From Cupriavidus pauculus (GTDB lineage Bacteria > Pseudomonadota > Gammaproteobacteria > Burkholderiales > Burkholderiaceae): 64,000 bases of DNA. Below the pieces are notes generated by a model. That model searched no databases and had not been told where the DNA came from. It saw only the letters and a list, made by a program, of their open reading frames with translations. The DNA lies in assembly GCF_022179805.1 (NCBI RefSeq), contig NZ_BPUO01000005.1:62001-126000 (forward strand), written 5' to 3'. Positions 24,106-33,546 of the stretch are shown in pieces. Position 1 is the stretch's first letter. The number at the start of each line of letters is the position of its first letter. The translations under genes and the position numbers were made by a program.

Positions 24106-24638
24106 AGGGGACGCCATAGCCGACTGCAAGAGAGAAGCTTCCGGAGCAATTTATCCAGGACTCAAGATTAATGCCTTCGCCGTTGTTCCACCTTTGCAGT
24201 TCGGCGGCCATGCTGGATGGAATGTCTATGGATGCAGAGAGGTTAGTAAGCAAAACTGAAGTCGTCGTGCCAAAAAACGCCGGATGCGTAGCGGTCATAC
24301 ACCATTTCCCGTGCATGGATCGGATGGCTCCACATTTAGTTAGCTTGAGGCATCAAGGAAGCTTAACGCGCTTCGGAATGGAAACATGTGGTGTGCCAAG
24401 CGGAGGGGCTGAAGCGTTCGACGCTGCTCGACTGCTTCTTCGATGTCGATGGAGAGCCCTTGGTCGACCGATTGCGTGATTTGGCTCAGGCTAGCATTGC
24501 GTCCAACCAGCCAATCCTTTTTCAGTAACGTCGGCGTCGGTTCGAGCCTGCGGCTACCGTCAAGTTACCGCACCTGGCTGGGCTCGATTTTCGAGGCAAC
24601 GAACGATCATCGGTCTGCCACGATCTCACCGCCACCAA
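24106..24638. other. Largely non-coding gap with a possible gene remnant at 24367-24528
   Basis: The only coding-like piece is a plus-strand frame between in-frame stops at 24364 and 24526: SEWKHVVCQAEGLKRSTLLD, then CFFDVDGEPLVDRLRDLAQA and SIASNQPILFQ. It reads like the C-terminal end of a protein that has lost its front, but I do not recognise the family. Nothing else in this gap is supported. Confidence 0.3.
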
Positions 24639-24929
24639 TCAATCATCCCCCTTGATCGCATCCTTCGTCGCCTGATACCCCCGCTTGGTCGTATCGGCCA
24701 CTGCGTGTCCAGCGTCACGTGCCCCGTGGCCGATGGTGCGCCCAGCTTCCTTGGCGCCGTGGCCGATCGTACGGGCGACATCAGCCACGGCGTGGCCGGT
24801 TTTCTTGCCCGCTTCCTTGACGCCTTCCTTGAACGCATGTGCATCGGACGCCATGCTGGCGTGCGCCAGGGGGCTCAGGGCCGTCATGGCGGTGATCGAA
24901 AACGTCAGGATCGTCGTGCGGAGCTTCAT
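24639..24929 (-). CDS. Small exported protein with amphipathic repeats
   Basis: A 96-residue protein: a signal peptide (cleavage near PLAHA-SMA, about residue 25), then a helical region built of near-repeats of 11 residues (KEAGKKTGHAVADVARTIG, KEAGRTIGHGARDAGHAVA). These Ala/Gly/His/Lys repeats resemble late-embryogenesis/apolipoprotein-like helices, suggesting a periplasmic stress or membrane-surface protein; the function is unknown. ATG 24929 (MKLRTTILTF) was chosen because it begins the signal peptide, with AGAGA upstream. The open frame upstream is not plausible protein. Confidence 0.72.
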   Translation of the reverse strand: MKLRTTILTFSITAMTALSPLAHASMASDAHAFKEGVKEAGKKTGHAVADVARTIGHGAKEAGRTIGHGARDAGHAVADTTKRGYQATKDAIKGDD

Positions 24930-25005
24930 GGGGCGGTCTCTTACCAAGGCTTGCGGGCATTCTACCCGGCCCCGCGTCCGGCACGGCCGGCGCGGGGCGC
25001 GGACG

Positions 25006-26256
25006 CTAGCGTCTGGCTGGGCCTGTTTCCGTGATTGCACTGTAGACCAGCGTGCGGAGCTGCCGGCGGACCGGATAGGCCGACGACGGCAGTAGCTGCG
25101 TCAGGAACAGGCCGATCAGCTCTTCCTGCGGATCGACCCAGAAGAACGTGCTGGCTGCACCCCCCCAGAACATGTCGCCGGCGCTGCCCGGGATCAGTGT
25201 GCTGGCCGGCTTGACGGTGGTGGCGAAGCCCAGGCCGAAGCCCACGCCCTCGTAGGTGGCCTCGCTGAACATCGAGCGCGACAGGCTAGGAAGATCCGCC
25301 CCGCCGGGCAGGTGGTTGGCCGTCATCAGCGCTAGCGTCTTGGGGCTGAGCAGCCGTACGCCATCCAGCTCGCCGCCGCCCAGCAGCATGCGGGCAAAGC
25401 GCATGTAGTCGGCGGCTGTCGATACCAGTCCGCCGCCGCCCGACAGGAAGGTGGGCGATTGCAGGTAGGGGCTGGTGCGGGGGTCATCCTGCAGCATCGG
25501 GCCGCGGTTCGAGATGACCTTCGAGCCCAGCGCGCCCACGGCATAGCAGGCGCAGAAGCGGTCGGCCTTGTGCTCGGGTACGTGGAACGCGGTGTCGACC
25601 ATGCCGAGCGGATCGAGAATCCGCTGCTTCAGGAACGTGTCGAACGGCATGCCGCTGACCTGACCCACGAGGTAGCCCAACACATCGGTCGCCACCGAGT
25701 AGTTCCAGGCTTCGCCGGGCGAGAACTCCAGCGGCAGCGTGGCCAGTTTCTGGACCATGTCGTCGAGCGTGCCTTCGGTGGCCAGTTCGCCGATCTTCAG
25801 CTTGCGGTAGGCCGCGTCGACATTGGTGTTCTGCTGGAAGCCGTAGGTCAGGCCCGAGGTATGGCGCAGCAGGTCCACCACCATCATGGGGCGGGCCGGG
25901 GCGCGGGTCTGAAAGCCGTCCATGAAGCCGCCCGCGAACACGCCCAGGTTTTCCCACGCGGGAATGTACTTGCTGACCGGGTCGTCGAGCGCGATCTTGC
26001 ATTCTTCCACCAGCATCATGATGGCCACCGACGTGATCGGCTTGGTCATCGAGTAGATGCGGAAGATGGAATCCTCGGCCAGCGGCACCTGCCGCTCGCG
26101 GTCGGCCTGGCCCAGTACCGCGTTGACGGCCAGTTCGCCGCGCCGCCATACCTGCACCAGCGCGCCGGGCAGCTTGCCGGGGGCAACGTAGGTCTCGTCG
26201 ATAAAACGTCCGATCCGGTCCAGCCGCTCCCGGGACATCCCCTGCGTGTCCTGCAT
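25006..26256 (-). CDS. Serine hydrolase of the class C beta-lactamase / EstB esterase family
   Basis: A 416-residue enzyme with the nucleophile motif Ser69-Met-Thr-Lys72 (YSMTKPITS) and a Tyr in WNYSVATDVLG acting as the second catalytic element. The third motif of true beta-lactamases (KTG) is not evident, as usual in EstB-type esterases. No signal peptide is obvious, so it is probably a cytosolic esterase/transesterase rather than a resistance enzyme. GGAGG stands just before the ATG. It lies downstream of the EamA gene in the same direction. Confidence 0.85.
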   Translation of the reverse strand: MQDTQGMSRERLDRIGRFIDETYVAPGKLPGALVQVWRRGELAVNAVLGQADRERQVPLAEDSIFRIYSMTKPITSVAIMMLVEECKIALDDPVSKYIPAWENLGVFAGGFMDGFQTRAPARPMMVVDLLRHTSGLTYGFQQNTNVDAAYRKLKIGELATEGTLDDMVQKLATLPLEFSPGEAWNYSVATDVLGYLVGQVSGMPFDTFLKQRILDPLGMVDTAFHVPEHKADRFCACYAVGALGSKVISNRGPMLQDDPRTSPYLQSPTFLSGGGGLVSTAADYMRFARMLLGGGELDGVRLLSPKTLALMTANHLPGGADLPSLSRSMFSEATYEGVGFGLGFATTVKPASTLIPGSAGDMFWGGAASTFFWVDPQEELIGLFLTQLLPSSAYPVRRQLRTLVYSAITETGPARR

Positions 26257-26301
26257 ATCCGTGCCTCCGTGCCTGGTTGAAATGGAGGCGCGGACCGCAG
26301 T

Positions 26302-27207
26302 TCAGGCGGAGGGTTTGCGTTCCCCCCACGGCAGCAGTCCGCGCCATGGCCATCCCAGTGTCATGCCGGCCGCAGCCAGCAGGATCAGCGCCGCCCCGCC
26401 CACTTGCGACAGGTGCAGGTGATGCCCGAAGGCCAGCCGGTCCACCAGAATGGCCACGATAGGATAAATGAACGACAGCGCCCCTGTCAGATGTGTCGGC
26501 AGTTTCTGGATCGCGCCATACAGCAGGATGTACATCAGGCCGGTGTGGACAAAGCCCATGGTCGCCAGCGTGGCCCACGGCAGCGCGCCCGTCGGCAGGT
26601 CCGCGCGCAGGGCCATCGGCAGCAGCATCACGGTGCCCACCAGCACGTGGATCATGGCGATCAGGTGCGGCGCCACGCCCTTGAGCCGCTTGGCGATCAG
26701 TGCCGCCAGCGCGTAGAAGAACGCCGCGCCCAGCGCCAGCCCGATGCCCAGCAGGTAGTTGCCATGCGTGGCGCCGGTGTCGGGCTTGCCCTGCACGATC
26801 AGCAGCATGCCCCCGAAGGCCAGCACCAGCCAGGCTACCTTGGCCACGGTGATGCGTTCGCCCAGGAACAGCGCGCCCAGCGCCACCAGCATGAACGGCT
26901 GGGTGTTGTAGACCGCCGTGGCGATCGAGATCGAAGCCCCTTCATACGCCGAGAACAGCAGCAGCCAGTTGGCCACGATGGCCACGCCGCCCGCCACCGC
27001 CAGCAGCACCTGCCGCATGCTGATGCTGCCCGGGCGCAGGTAGCCGCGCGCCAGGCACACCGGCACCAGCACCAGCGCGCCAAACGCGCAGCGCCAGAAC
27101 ACCACCTGCGTGACTGGTCGCCCCGATATCACCACTAGCCAGCCGATGGTGCCTGAAATCACCATCGCCGCCGCCATCTCCAGCATGCCCCGAGTCCTGT
27201 CTTCCAC
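26302..27207 (-). CDS. EamA/DMT-family transporter
   Basis: About 301 residues with ten predicted helices in two EamA repeats (second repeat from LGIGLALGAAFFYALAALIAKR). Members export metabolites and amino acids. GTG 27207 was chosen because a CGGAGG site lies 6 bp upstream; an ATG at 27222 contains that site and an ATG at 27186 is also possible. It diverges from an Lrp-type gene with 132 bp between, the usual layout of an amino-acid exporter controlled by its own Lrp regulator. Confidence 0.85.
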   Translation of the reverse strand: MEDRTRGMLEMAAAMVISGTIGWLVVISGRPVTQVVFWRCAFGALVLVPVCLARGYLRPGSISMRQVLLAVAGGVAIVANWLLLFSAYEGASISIATAVYNTQPFMLVALGALFLGERITVAKVAWLVLAFGGMLLIVQGKPDTGATHGNYLLGIGLALGAAFFYALAALIAKRLKGVAPHLIAMIHVLVGTVMLLPMALRADLPTGALPWATLATMGFVHTGLMYILLYGAIQKLPTHLTGALSFIYPIVAILVDRLAFGHHLHLSQVGGAALILLAAAGMTLGWPWRGLLPWGERKPSA

Positions 27208-27339
27208 GGCTTGCCTCCGCATCCTGCTGTATTCAAGAGGCTTGCAGTTTAAGGGCTGTGGCCTACAATCCACAGTCGAAAGTGAAGGTGGGTGACGGGT
27301 TTTTCCGTCGTTTATGAGGCAAAACATTGGAAATACCTT

Positions 27340-27777
27340 ATGTCGCTCGATGACATCGATCGCCGCATCCTGGCCTTGTTGCAGCAGGACGGCCGCATGC
27401 CCATCAAGGCGCTGGCCGAGCAGGTGGGCCTGTCCTCGCCGGGCGCGTCGGAGCGGCTGCGCCGGCTGGAGGACCGTGGCGTGATCCGGGGCTTCACGGT
27501 GGATGTGGAGCCGCGCACGCTGGGGTTTGCGATGCAGGCCATCGTCCGCATCAAGCCGCTGCCCGGCAAGCTGCAGGCCGTGCAGAAGCTGATCGAGGGC
27601 ATCCCGGAATTCGCCGAATGCGACAAGGTGACCGGCGACGACTGCTTTATCGGCCGGCTGTACCTGCGATCCATCGAGCACCTGGACCATATCCTGGAGC
27701 AGATCACCGAGATGGCCGAGACCACCTCGGCCATCGTCAAGTCGCAGCCGGTCAGGCGGCGCCTGCCGCCGCTGTAG
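27340..27777 (+). CDS. Lrp/AsnC-family transcriptional regulator
   Basis: A 145-residue regulator with an N-terminal HTH ([39 protein letters not shown]) and a C-terminal RAM effector domain (about 65-140). ATG 27340 (MSLDDIDRR) matches the family start; the longer frame from 27292 does not. By position it probably controls the EamA exporter and responds to an amino acid or its derivative. Confidence 0.88.
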   Translation: MSLDDIDRRILALLQQDGRMPIKALAEQVGLSSPGASERLRRLEDRGVIRGFTVDVEPRTLGFAMQAIVRIKPLPGKLQAVQKLIEGIPEFAECDKVTGDDCFIGRLYLRSIEHLDHILEQITEMAETTSAIVKSQPVRRRLPPL

Positions 27778-27925
27778 CCGGGCGGGTGTGGAGGCAGGGC
27801 GTGGCTGTGGGATAATGTCGCGCTTTGCCCGGCGCCCGGCTCAAGAGGCCGCTCGCACGGGTCTGTCCAGGCCCTTCGATCCCCCAGTGGGCCGCTGCTT
27901 TCGCGTTTTCATCAAGCACCCACAA

Positions 27926-29785
27926 ATGCCCACATACCGTTCCAAGACCTCCACCGCCGGCCGCAACATGGCGGGCGCGCGCTCGCTGTGGCGCGCCACC
28001 GGCATGAAAGACGAGGATTTCCAGAAGCCGATCATCGCGGTGGTCAATTCGTTCACCCAGTTCGTGCCGGGGCACGTGCACCTGAAGGACCTGGGTCAGC
28101 TCGTCGCGCGCGAGATCGAGGCCGCCGGTGGCGTGGCCAAGGAATTCAACACCATCGCCGTCGATGACGGCATTGCCATGGGCCACGACGGCATGCTGTA
28201 CTCGCTGCCCAGCCGCGACATCATCGCGGACTCCGTGGAATACATGGTCAACGCGCATTGCGCCGATGCGATGGTCTGCATCTCCAACTGCGACAAGATC
28301 ACCCCGGGCATGCTGATGGCCGCCATGCGCCTCAACATTCCCGTGATCTTCGTGTCGGGCGGCCCGATGGAAGCCGGCAAGACGCGCCTGGCCAATCCGG
28401 TCACCAAGACCATCGAACTGAAGAAGCTGGACCTGGTTGACGCCATGGTGATGGCGGCCGATTCGTCGTACTCGGACGAAGAAGTGGCACAGGTGGAACG
28501 TTCGGCCTGCCCCACGTGCGGTTCGTGCTCGGGCATGTTCACGGCCAACTCGATGAACTGCCTGACCGAGGCGCTGGGCCTGTCGCTGCCGGGCAACGGT
28601 ACCGTGGTGGCCACGCACGCCGACCGCGAGCAACTGTTCAAGCGCGCCGGTAGCCGCATCGTCGACCTGGCCCGCATGTACTACGAGCAGAACGACGAGC
28701 GCATCCTCCCGCGTTCGGTGGGCTTCAAGGCGTTCGAAAACGCCATGACGCTCGATATCGCCATGGGCGGTTCGACCAACACCATCCTGCACCTGCTGGC
28801 GATTGCGCGCGAAGCCGAGATCGACTTCACGATGAAGGACATCGACCGCATGTCGCGCACGGTGCCGCAGCTGTGCAAGGTGGCGCCGAACACGAACAAG
28901 TACCACATCGAGGACGTGCACCGCGCAGGCGGCATCATGGCCATCCTGGGTGAACTGGACCGTGCCGGCAAGCTGCACACCGACGTGCCGACCGTGCACA
29001 CGCCTACGCTCAAGGACGCGCTGGACCAGTGGGACATCGTCCGCACCCAGGACGAAGCGGTGCGCAATTTCTACATGGCTGGCCCCGCCGGCATCCCCAC
29101 GCAGGTGGCGTTCAGCCAGAACACGCGCTGGCCCAGCCTGGACCTGGACCGCGCCGAAGGCTGCATCCGCTCGTACGAGCATGCGTTCTCGAAGGAAGGC
29201 GGCCTGGCCGTGCTGACCGGCAATATCGCGCTCGATGGCTGCGTGGTGAAGACCGCCGGCGTGGACGAGAGCATCCTGGTGTTCGAGGGCACGGCACACG
29301 TGACCGAATCGCAGGACGAGGCCGTTGAGAACATCCTCAACGACAAGGTCAAGGCCGGTGATGTGGTGATCGTGCGCTACGAAGGCCCCAAGGGCGGCCC
29401 GGGCATGCAGGAAATGCTCTACCCGACCAGCTACATCAAGTCGAAGGGCCTGGGCAAGGCCTGTGCGCTGCTGACCGACGGCCGCTTCTCGGGCGGTACC
29501 TCGGGCCTGTCGATTGGCCACTGCTCGCCGGAAGCCGCTGCTGGTGGCGCCATCGGCCTGGTGCGTGATGGCGACAAGATCCGCATCGACATCCCCAACC
29601 GCACGATCGACGTGCTGGTGTCCGACGAGGAACTGGCAACCCGCCGCGCGGCGCAGGAAGCGCTGGGCTGGAAGCCGGTCAAGCCGCGTCCGCGCAAGGT
29701 GTCGGCCGCGCTCAAGGCGTACGCCAAGCTGGTGATGTCGGCCGACAAGGGCGCCGTGCGCGACCTGTCGCTGCTCGACGACTGA
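27926..29785 (+). CDS. ilvD: Dihydroxy-acid dehydratase
   Basis: A 619-residue enzyme, the length of E. coli IlvD (616). It dehydrates 2,3-dihydroxy-isovalerate and -methylvalerate to the 2-oxo acids in valine/isoleucine synthesis. Iron-sulfur ligand motifs [11 protein letters not shown] and [20 protein letters not shown] are intact, as is the C-terminal [18 protein letters not shown]. The start [19 protein letters not shown] is the family start; the upstream in-frame sequence is not. The GC-rich frame on the opposite strand is its shadow. A strong intrinsic terminator follows. Confidence 0.96.
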   Translation: MPTYRSKTSTAGRNMAGARSLWRATGMKDEDFQKPIIAVVNSFTQFVPGHVHLKDLGQLVAREIEAAGGVAKEFNTIAVDDGIAMGHDGMLYSLPSRDIIADSVEYMVNAHCADAMVCISNCDKITPGMLMAAMRLNIPVIFVSGGPMEAGKTRLANPVTKTIELKKLDLVDAMVMAADSSYSDEEVAQVERSACPTCGSCSGMFTANSMNCLTEALGLSLPGNGTVVATHADREQLFKRAGSRIVDLARMYYEQNDERILPRSVGFKAFENAMTLDIAMGGSTNTILHLLAIAREAEIDFTMKDIDRMSRTVPQLCKVAPNTNKYHIEDVHRAGGIMAILGELDRAGKLHTDVPTVHTPTLKDALDQWDIVRTQDEAVRNFYMAGPAGIPTQVAFSQNTRWPSLDLDRAEGCIRSYEHAFSKEGGLAVLTGNIALDGCVVKTAGVDESILVFEGTAHVTESQDEAVENILNDKVKAGDVVIVRYEGPKGGPGMQEMLYPTSYIKSKGLGKACALLTDGRFSGGTSGLSIGHCSPEAAAGGAIGLVRDGDKIRIDIPNRTIDVLVSDEELATRRAAQEALGWKPVKPRPRKVSAALKAYAKLVMSADKGAVRDLSLLDD

Positions 29786-29822
29786 CGCGCCTGGCCGCAT
29801 CGCGCGGCCTTGGCACAACGTC

Positions 29823-29862
29823 AAACGCCGCCCCGCCATACCCTGGCGGGGCGGCGTTTTTT
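29823..29862 (+). terminator. Intrinsic terminator of ilvD
   Basis: CGCCGCCCCGCC (29826-29837) and GGCGGGGCGGCG (29845-29856) form a perfect 12-bp stem with a 7-nt loop, followed by six T (29857-29862) and preceded by AAA: a textbook Rho-independent terminator. Confidence 0.93.
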
Positions 29863-29870
29863 ATTGGCGC

Positions 29871-29895
29871 CAAAGTTTCAGCCGATGAAACTTTG
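29871..29895. promoter_or_regulatory. Inverted repeat before the Bug gene at 30023
   Basis: CAAAGTTTCA (29871-29880) and TGAAACTTTG (29886-29895) are perfect 10-bp arms with a 5-bp spacer, about 130 bp before the next start codon. It could be an operator for the Bug gene or a second stem behind the ilvD terminator; no regulator gene adjoins it. Confidence 0.45.
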
Positions 29896-30022
29896 ATGCA
29901 TTGCAGAGTGACAGCGCGCCGCCGGTGCGCCTATAAGCCTCCTGGAAAAGCTCGTTTCAACGCCATTCCAAAGCTGTTTCGCGAATTTCATTCCGCAAAA
30001 CCGTAGCGATCCAGGAGCGCGC

Positions 30023-31003
30023 ATGTCCGTCTTCCGCAAGCCGTGGCTGTCCCCGTGGGTAATGGTGCTTCCGTTGCTGGCCGCCGCGCCGGGCGCGCAG
30101 GCGCAGGCATGGCCTGCCAAGCCGATCCGCATGGTGGTGCCCTATCCGCCGGGCGGTCCCACCGACATCGTGGCGCGCGTGGTGGGGCAGAAGCTCTCCG
30201 AGCGGCTGGGCCAGCCCATCGTCGTCGACAACCGGCCGGGCGCCGGGGGCAATATCGGTGCCGATGCCGTGGCCAAGTCCGCGCCGGATGGCTACACGAT
30301 GCTGGTGGCCACCACCGCCCACGCCATCAACATGACGCTGTTTGCCAAGCCCGGCTACAGCACCCGCAACGACTTTGCGCCGGTGTCGATGCTGACCAGC
30401 GGCCCGCTGGTGCTGGTGACGGCGCCGTCCACCCCGGCCGCCAACGTTGGCGAACTGATCGCGATGGCCAAGGCCAATCCGGGCAAGGTCACGTTCGCGA
30501 GTTCGGGCAACGGACAGTCCACGCACCTGGCGGCCGAGTTGTTCGACAGCATGGCCGGCATCCGGATGACCCATGTGCCATACAAGGGCAGCGCCCCGGC
30601 GCTGACCGATGTCATGGCGGGGCAGGCCACGGTCATGTTCGACACGATGCTGTCGGCGATGCCGTTCGTGCGCGACGGCAAGCTGCGCGCGCTGGCCGTG
30701 ACGGGTGCGGCGCGATCACCGGCCGCGCCGGACATTCCCACCGTGGCGCAGGCTGGCCTGCCCGGCTACGAAGCCACGGCGTGGAACGCGCTGCTGGTGC
30801 CGGCCGGCACGCCGCCGGCAGTAGTGGCGAAGGTCAGTGAAGCGCTGAAGGCCGTGCTGAACGATGCCGACGTCAAGTCGCGGTTTGCCTCGCAGGGGTT
30901 TGCCGCCACGTGGACGTCGCCACCGGAAACGGCGCAGTTCCTGGCGCATGAGATCGACAAGTGGGGCAAGGTCGTGAAGGCGTCGGGCGCGACGATCGAC
31001 TGA
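30023..31003 (+). CDS. Bug/TctC-family periplasmic solute-binding protein (1)
   Basis: A 326-residue exported protein with a signal peptide (cleavage after AQAQA, about residue 28). The mature start WPAKPIRMVVPYPPGGPTDI is the TctC/Bug signature, with VDNRPGAGGNIGADAVAKSAPDGYT and the later AYKGS-type loop (MTHVPYKGSAPALTDV). Bug proteins bind carboxylates in the periplasm, often for a tripartite tricarboxylate transporter, but no tctA/tctB genes lie here. No enzyme genes are attached, so the ligand is unknown. Confidence 0.9.
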   Translation: MSVFRKPWLSPWVMVLPLLAAAPGAQAQAWPAKPIRMVVPYPPGGPTDIVARVVGQKLSERLGQPIVVDNRPGAGGNIGADAVAKSAPDGYTMLVATTAHAINMTLFAKPGYSTRNDFAPVSMLTSGPLVLVTAPSTPAANVGELIAMAKANPGKVTFASSGNGQSTHLAAELFDSMAGIRMTHVPYKGSAPALTDVMAGQATVMFDTMLSAMPFVRDGKLRALAVTGAARSPAAPDIPTVAQAGLPGYEATAWNALLVPAGTPPAVVAKVSEALKAVLNDADVKSRFASQGFAATWTSPPETAQFLAHEIDKWGKVVKASGATID

Positions 31004-31044
31004 AGCGCCGGCGGGGATTGCGACGTTTTGCGGCGTTTGCGGCT

Positions 31045-32253
31045 TCAGGCGGGGAAGGCTGCGCCAACCACCTCGATGCGGTCGCGGTCGCGCTTGGCGC
31101 GATAGAGCGCCTGGTCCACCTCGCGCAGCAGCGCCTCGAAGTCTGGGATGCTGGCCAGCGTGTCGGTATCGGCCACGCCCGCGCTGAATTCCAGCGTGAA
31201 CGGTAGCTGTGGCGAGGTGGGCGCCTGGTGCAGCGCATTGCGCAGCCGTTGCAGGAAACCGTGCGCCTGCACGGCATCGGTACACGGCAGCAACAGCAGG
31301 AATTCCTCTCCACCCCATCGCACCAGCACGTCGCCCTGGCGCTTGAGCCGCACCACGGCGTTGGCAAACGCCTGCAGCGCCGCGTCGCCCACGGCGTGGC
31401 CGTGCTGATCGTTGATGCCCTTGAAGTTGTCCAGGTCGATCATTGCCACGGCCAGCGGATGCGCGGCGGCGCGTGCGCGCTGCCATTCGGCCTGCACGAT
31501 CTCGCTGGCGCCGCGCCGGTTCAGGGCCCCGGTCAGCGAGTCGGTGCGGCTCAGGTTCAGGATGCGCTGGCGCAACTGCTCCTGCAGCGCCAGCGCATAG
31601 CTGAGCGTGAGCAGGAACGACACCAGCCCGTCCATCAGCAGCGCGTCCACAGTGGGGAAGAACGGCGCGTGCAACGGCAGCGCCGGAATCGGGTGCACCG
31701 TCAGCATGACCGTGCCGATGCCCTGGAATGCGATCAGCACCACCTGACCGGCCAGCAGGCCCCAGGCCGAGCGATACCCGGCCCGCGCCATGCGCCATGT
31801 GATGCGCGCCTGGTTGGCAATCGACAGCAGCATGCCCAGGCAGAACCACGGCAGCGCGTAGGCGCTATGCAGCGTAATGGTCGTACCGGCCAGGTAGATC
31901 GCCGGCACCAGCAGCCAGACGCGCAGGTGCCAGCCTCGGGAGCGTCCGCGGCCAATCAGGTGGTCGAGCGCCAGCGTGTGCGCGCCCACCGCCGCCATCA
32001 GCAGCGTGGTGCCCACCACGTGGGCCGTGGCCGGGGTGAATACCGGCAGCCACGCCAGCGCTGCCGGCGGCACGCCCGGCTGCAGCAGCACCACACCGTG
32101 ATAGGCCGCGATCAGCAGGTCGCCCCCCAGCCACCAGTGCAGGGACGCGTTGTCCTTGCCCAGTCCCAGATAAGACAGGCACAGGAGCAGCGTTGTCATC
32201 AGCCCGAACGGGGTGATGACGGCAAGCAGGGTGACGGGATCGTTGAACGGCAT
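31045..32253 (-). CDS. Membrane-bound GGDEF diguanylate cyclase
   Basis: A 402-residue protein. The N-terminal half has about six or seven hydrophobic helices (residues 10-215) of an unnamed membrane sensor. The C-terminal GGDEF domain begins at RTDSLTGALNRRG and carries an active GGEEF site (RWGGEEFLLLLP) and an upstream RQGD inhibitory site five residues before it. It should make cyclic di-GMP from two GTP with product feedback. The start is ATG 32253; a TTG at 32277 is in frame. No associated EAL protein is nearby. Confidence 0.9.
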   Translation of the reverse strand: MPFNDPVTLLAVITPFGLMTTLLLCLSYLGLGKDNASLHWWLGGDLLIAAYHGVVLLQPGVPPAALAWLPVFTPATAHVVGTTLLMAAVGAHTLALDHLIGRGRSRGWHLRVWLLVPAIYLAGTTITLHSAYALPWFCLGMLLSIANQARITWRMARAGYRSAWGLLAGQVVLIAFQGIGTVMLTVHPIPALPLHAPFFPTVDALLMDGLVSFLLTLSYALALQEQLRQRILNLSRTDSLTGALNRRGASEIVQAEWQRARAAAHPLAVAMIDLDNFKGINDQHGHAVGDAALQAFANAVVRLKRQGDVLVRWGGEEFLLLLPCTDAVQAHGFLQRLRNALHQAPTSPQLPFTLEFSAGVADTDTLASIPDFEALLREVDQALYRAKRDRDRIEVVGAAFPA

Positions 32254-32562
32254 GGACAGACGGCAGGCAGGGCGCAAGTGTATTACGGCAACGCCTGCCT
32301 GGCAGCGTTATCAGCGGCTTTCGTCAGGTATTTACGTTCGCTTACATGACTACCCTCATGTCTGTGTACCATGGCGCGCTTTGCCGGCGCTCGGTGTTGG
32401 ATTCCCGCCATGCTGGCCGTTTCGCGGTCGCTTGAATGTCCAGACATTGAAGGGGCCAACTGGTCTGGTGGATAGGACCAGCTGGTTCCATTGAGTGGCC
32501 CGGCGGCGGGGCATAGAGTCCGCCTGAACTCCACAGGAATAAGACAGAGGCGGAGACAACGT
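32254..32562. promoter_or_regulatory. Divergent promoter region before the Bug/dehydratase/lyase operon
   Basis: No gene is seen in these 309 bp. Two small inverted repeats stand out: AATGTC-CA-GACATT at 32435-32448, and CTGGTC (about 32461-32466) with GACCAG (about 32476-32481). The second is a plausible GntR/HutC-type site for the regulator at 36313, but this is a guess from shape and position. GGCGGAGA (32551-32558) is the ribosome site of the next gene. Confidence 0.4.
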
Positions 32563-33534
32563 ATGTCGATGAATCGAAGAAGGCTGCTGACTGGTGCTGC
32601 GCTGGCCATGTTTGCGGCATGGATGCCGGCGCAGCACGCGGTGGCCCAGGACAAGCCGATCACGATCGTGGTGGGCAGCCCGGCTGGCGGCACCACCGAC
32701 GCGCTGGCGCGCCTGATCGCCCGTTCGGTGGGCGAGACGCTGCACCGCACGGTGGTGGTGGACAACCGGCCCGGTGCCGGCGGCAATATCGCCGCGCAGT
32801 ACGTGGCGCGCGCCACGCCGGACGGCAGCACGCTGCTGATGAGCTTCACGGGCCATACCATCAACGCCACGCTGTACAAGAACCTGCCGTTCGATCCGGT
32901 CAAGGACTTCACGCCGATCTCGATGGTGGCGCGCGTGCCCAGCGTGCTGGTGGCGCGCAAGGGCGTGCCGTTCGACACCACGGCCGGCCTGGTCGACTAC
33001 GCGAAAAAGAACCCCGGCAAGCTCACGTTCGCGATTGGCGCGCAGGGTTCGTCGCTGCATCTGGCCAGCGAGCAGTTCAAGCTGCAGACCGGCACCGACA
33101 TCGTGAACATCCCGTACAAGGGCACGAACCCGGCGCTGACCGACCTGCTAGGCGGCACCGTGGACCTGATGTTCGCCAGCACCGTGAACGTGCTGCCGCA
33201 TCTGAAGGCCGGCACGCTGAAGTTCCTGGGCGTCAGCAGTAAGGACGCGCTGGCGCAGTTTCCGGGCGTGCCGCCGATTGGCCAGACGGTCAAGGGCTTC
33301 GAGTCGTCGGCGTGGTTCGGGCTGTTCGGCCCGGCCAAGCTGCCGCCGGCCGTGACGGACCAACTCTATCGCGCGGTGAAGATCGCCGTGGAGGACCCGG
33401 CCTACAAGAAGCGCATGGAAACCGAGGCTGCCACGGCCATCAGCATGACGCCGCAGGCGTTTGCCACGTTCGTGCGCGGCGATATCCAGCACTGGGCCAA
33501 GGTGATCCAGGCGTCCGGTACCAAGGTGGAGTAA
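32563..33534 (+). CDS. Bug/TctC-family periplasmic solute-binding protein (2)
   Basis: A 323-residue binding protein with an N-terminal signal containing RRR (MSMNRRRLLTGAALAMFAAW, possibly Tat-compatible) and mature start QDKPITIVVGSPAGGTTDA. Family motifs VVDNRPGAGGNIAAQYVA and VNIPYKGTNPALTDLLGG are present. It is the first gene of a tight operon with an aconitase-type dehydratase and a PEP-mutase-family lyase (12-bp gap, then overlaps), so it probably delivers their substrate, a branched di- or tricarboxylate. No membrane transporter subunits are encoded here. Confidence 0.88.
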   Translation: MSMNRRRLLTGAALAMFAAWMPAQHAVAQDKPITIVVGSPAGGTTDALARLIARSVGETLHRTVVVDNRPGAGGNIAAQYVARATPDGSTLLMSFTGHTINATLYKNLPFDPVKDFTPISMVARVPSVLVARKGVPFDTTAGLVDYAKKNPGKLTFAIGAQGSSLHLASEQFKLQTGTDIVNIPYKGTNPALTDLLGGTVDLMFASTVNVLPHLKAGTLKFLGVSSKDALAQFPGVPPIGQTVKGFESSAWFGLFGPAKLPPAVTDQLYRAVKIAVEDPAYKKRMETEAATAISMTPQAFATFVRGDIQHWAKVIQASGTKVE

Positions 33535-33546
33535 GGAATTTCAAAA

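Noticed and set aside
27752..29839. 695-codon minus-strand frame opposite ilvD
   Set aside because: It mirrors ilvD codon structure and gives His/Arg/Gly-rich non-protein-like sequence; ilvD on the plus strand has every family motif.
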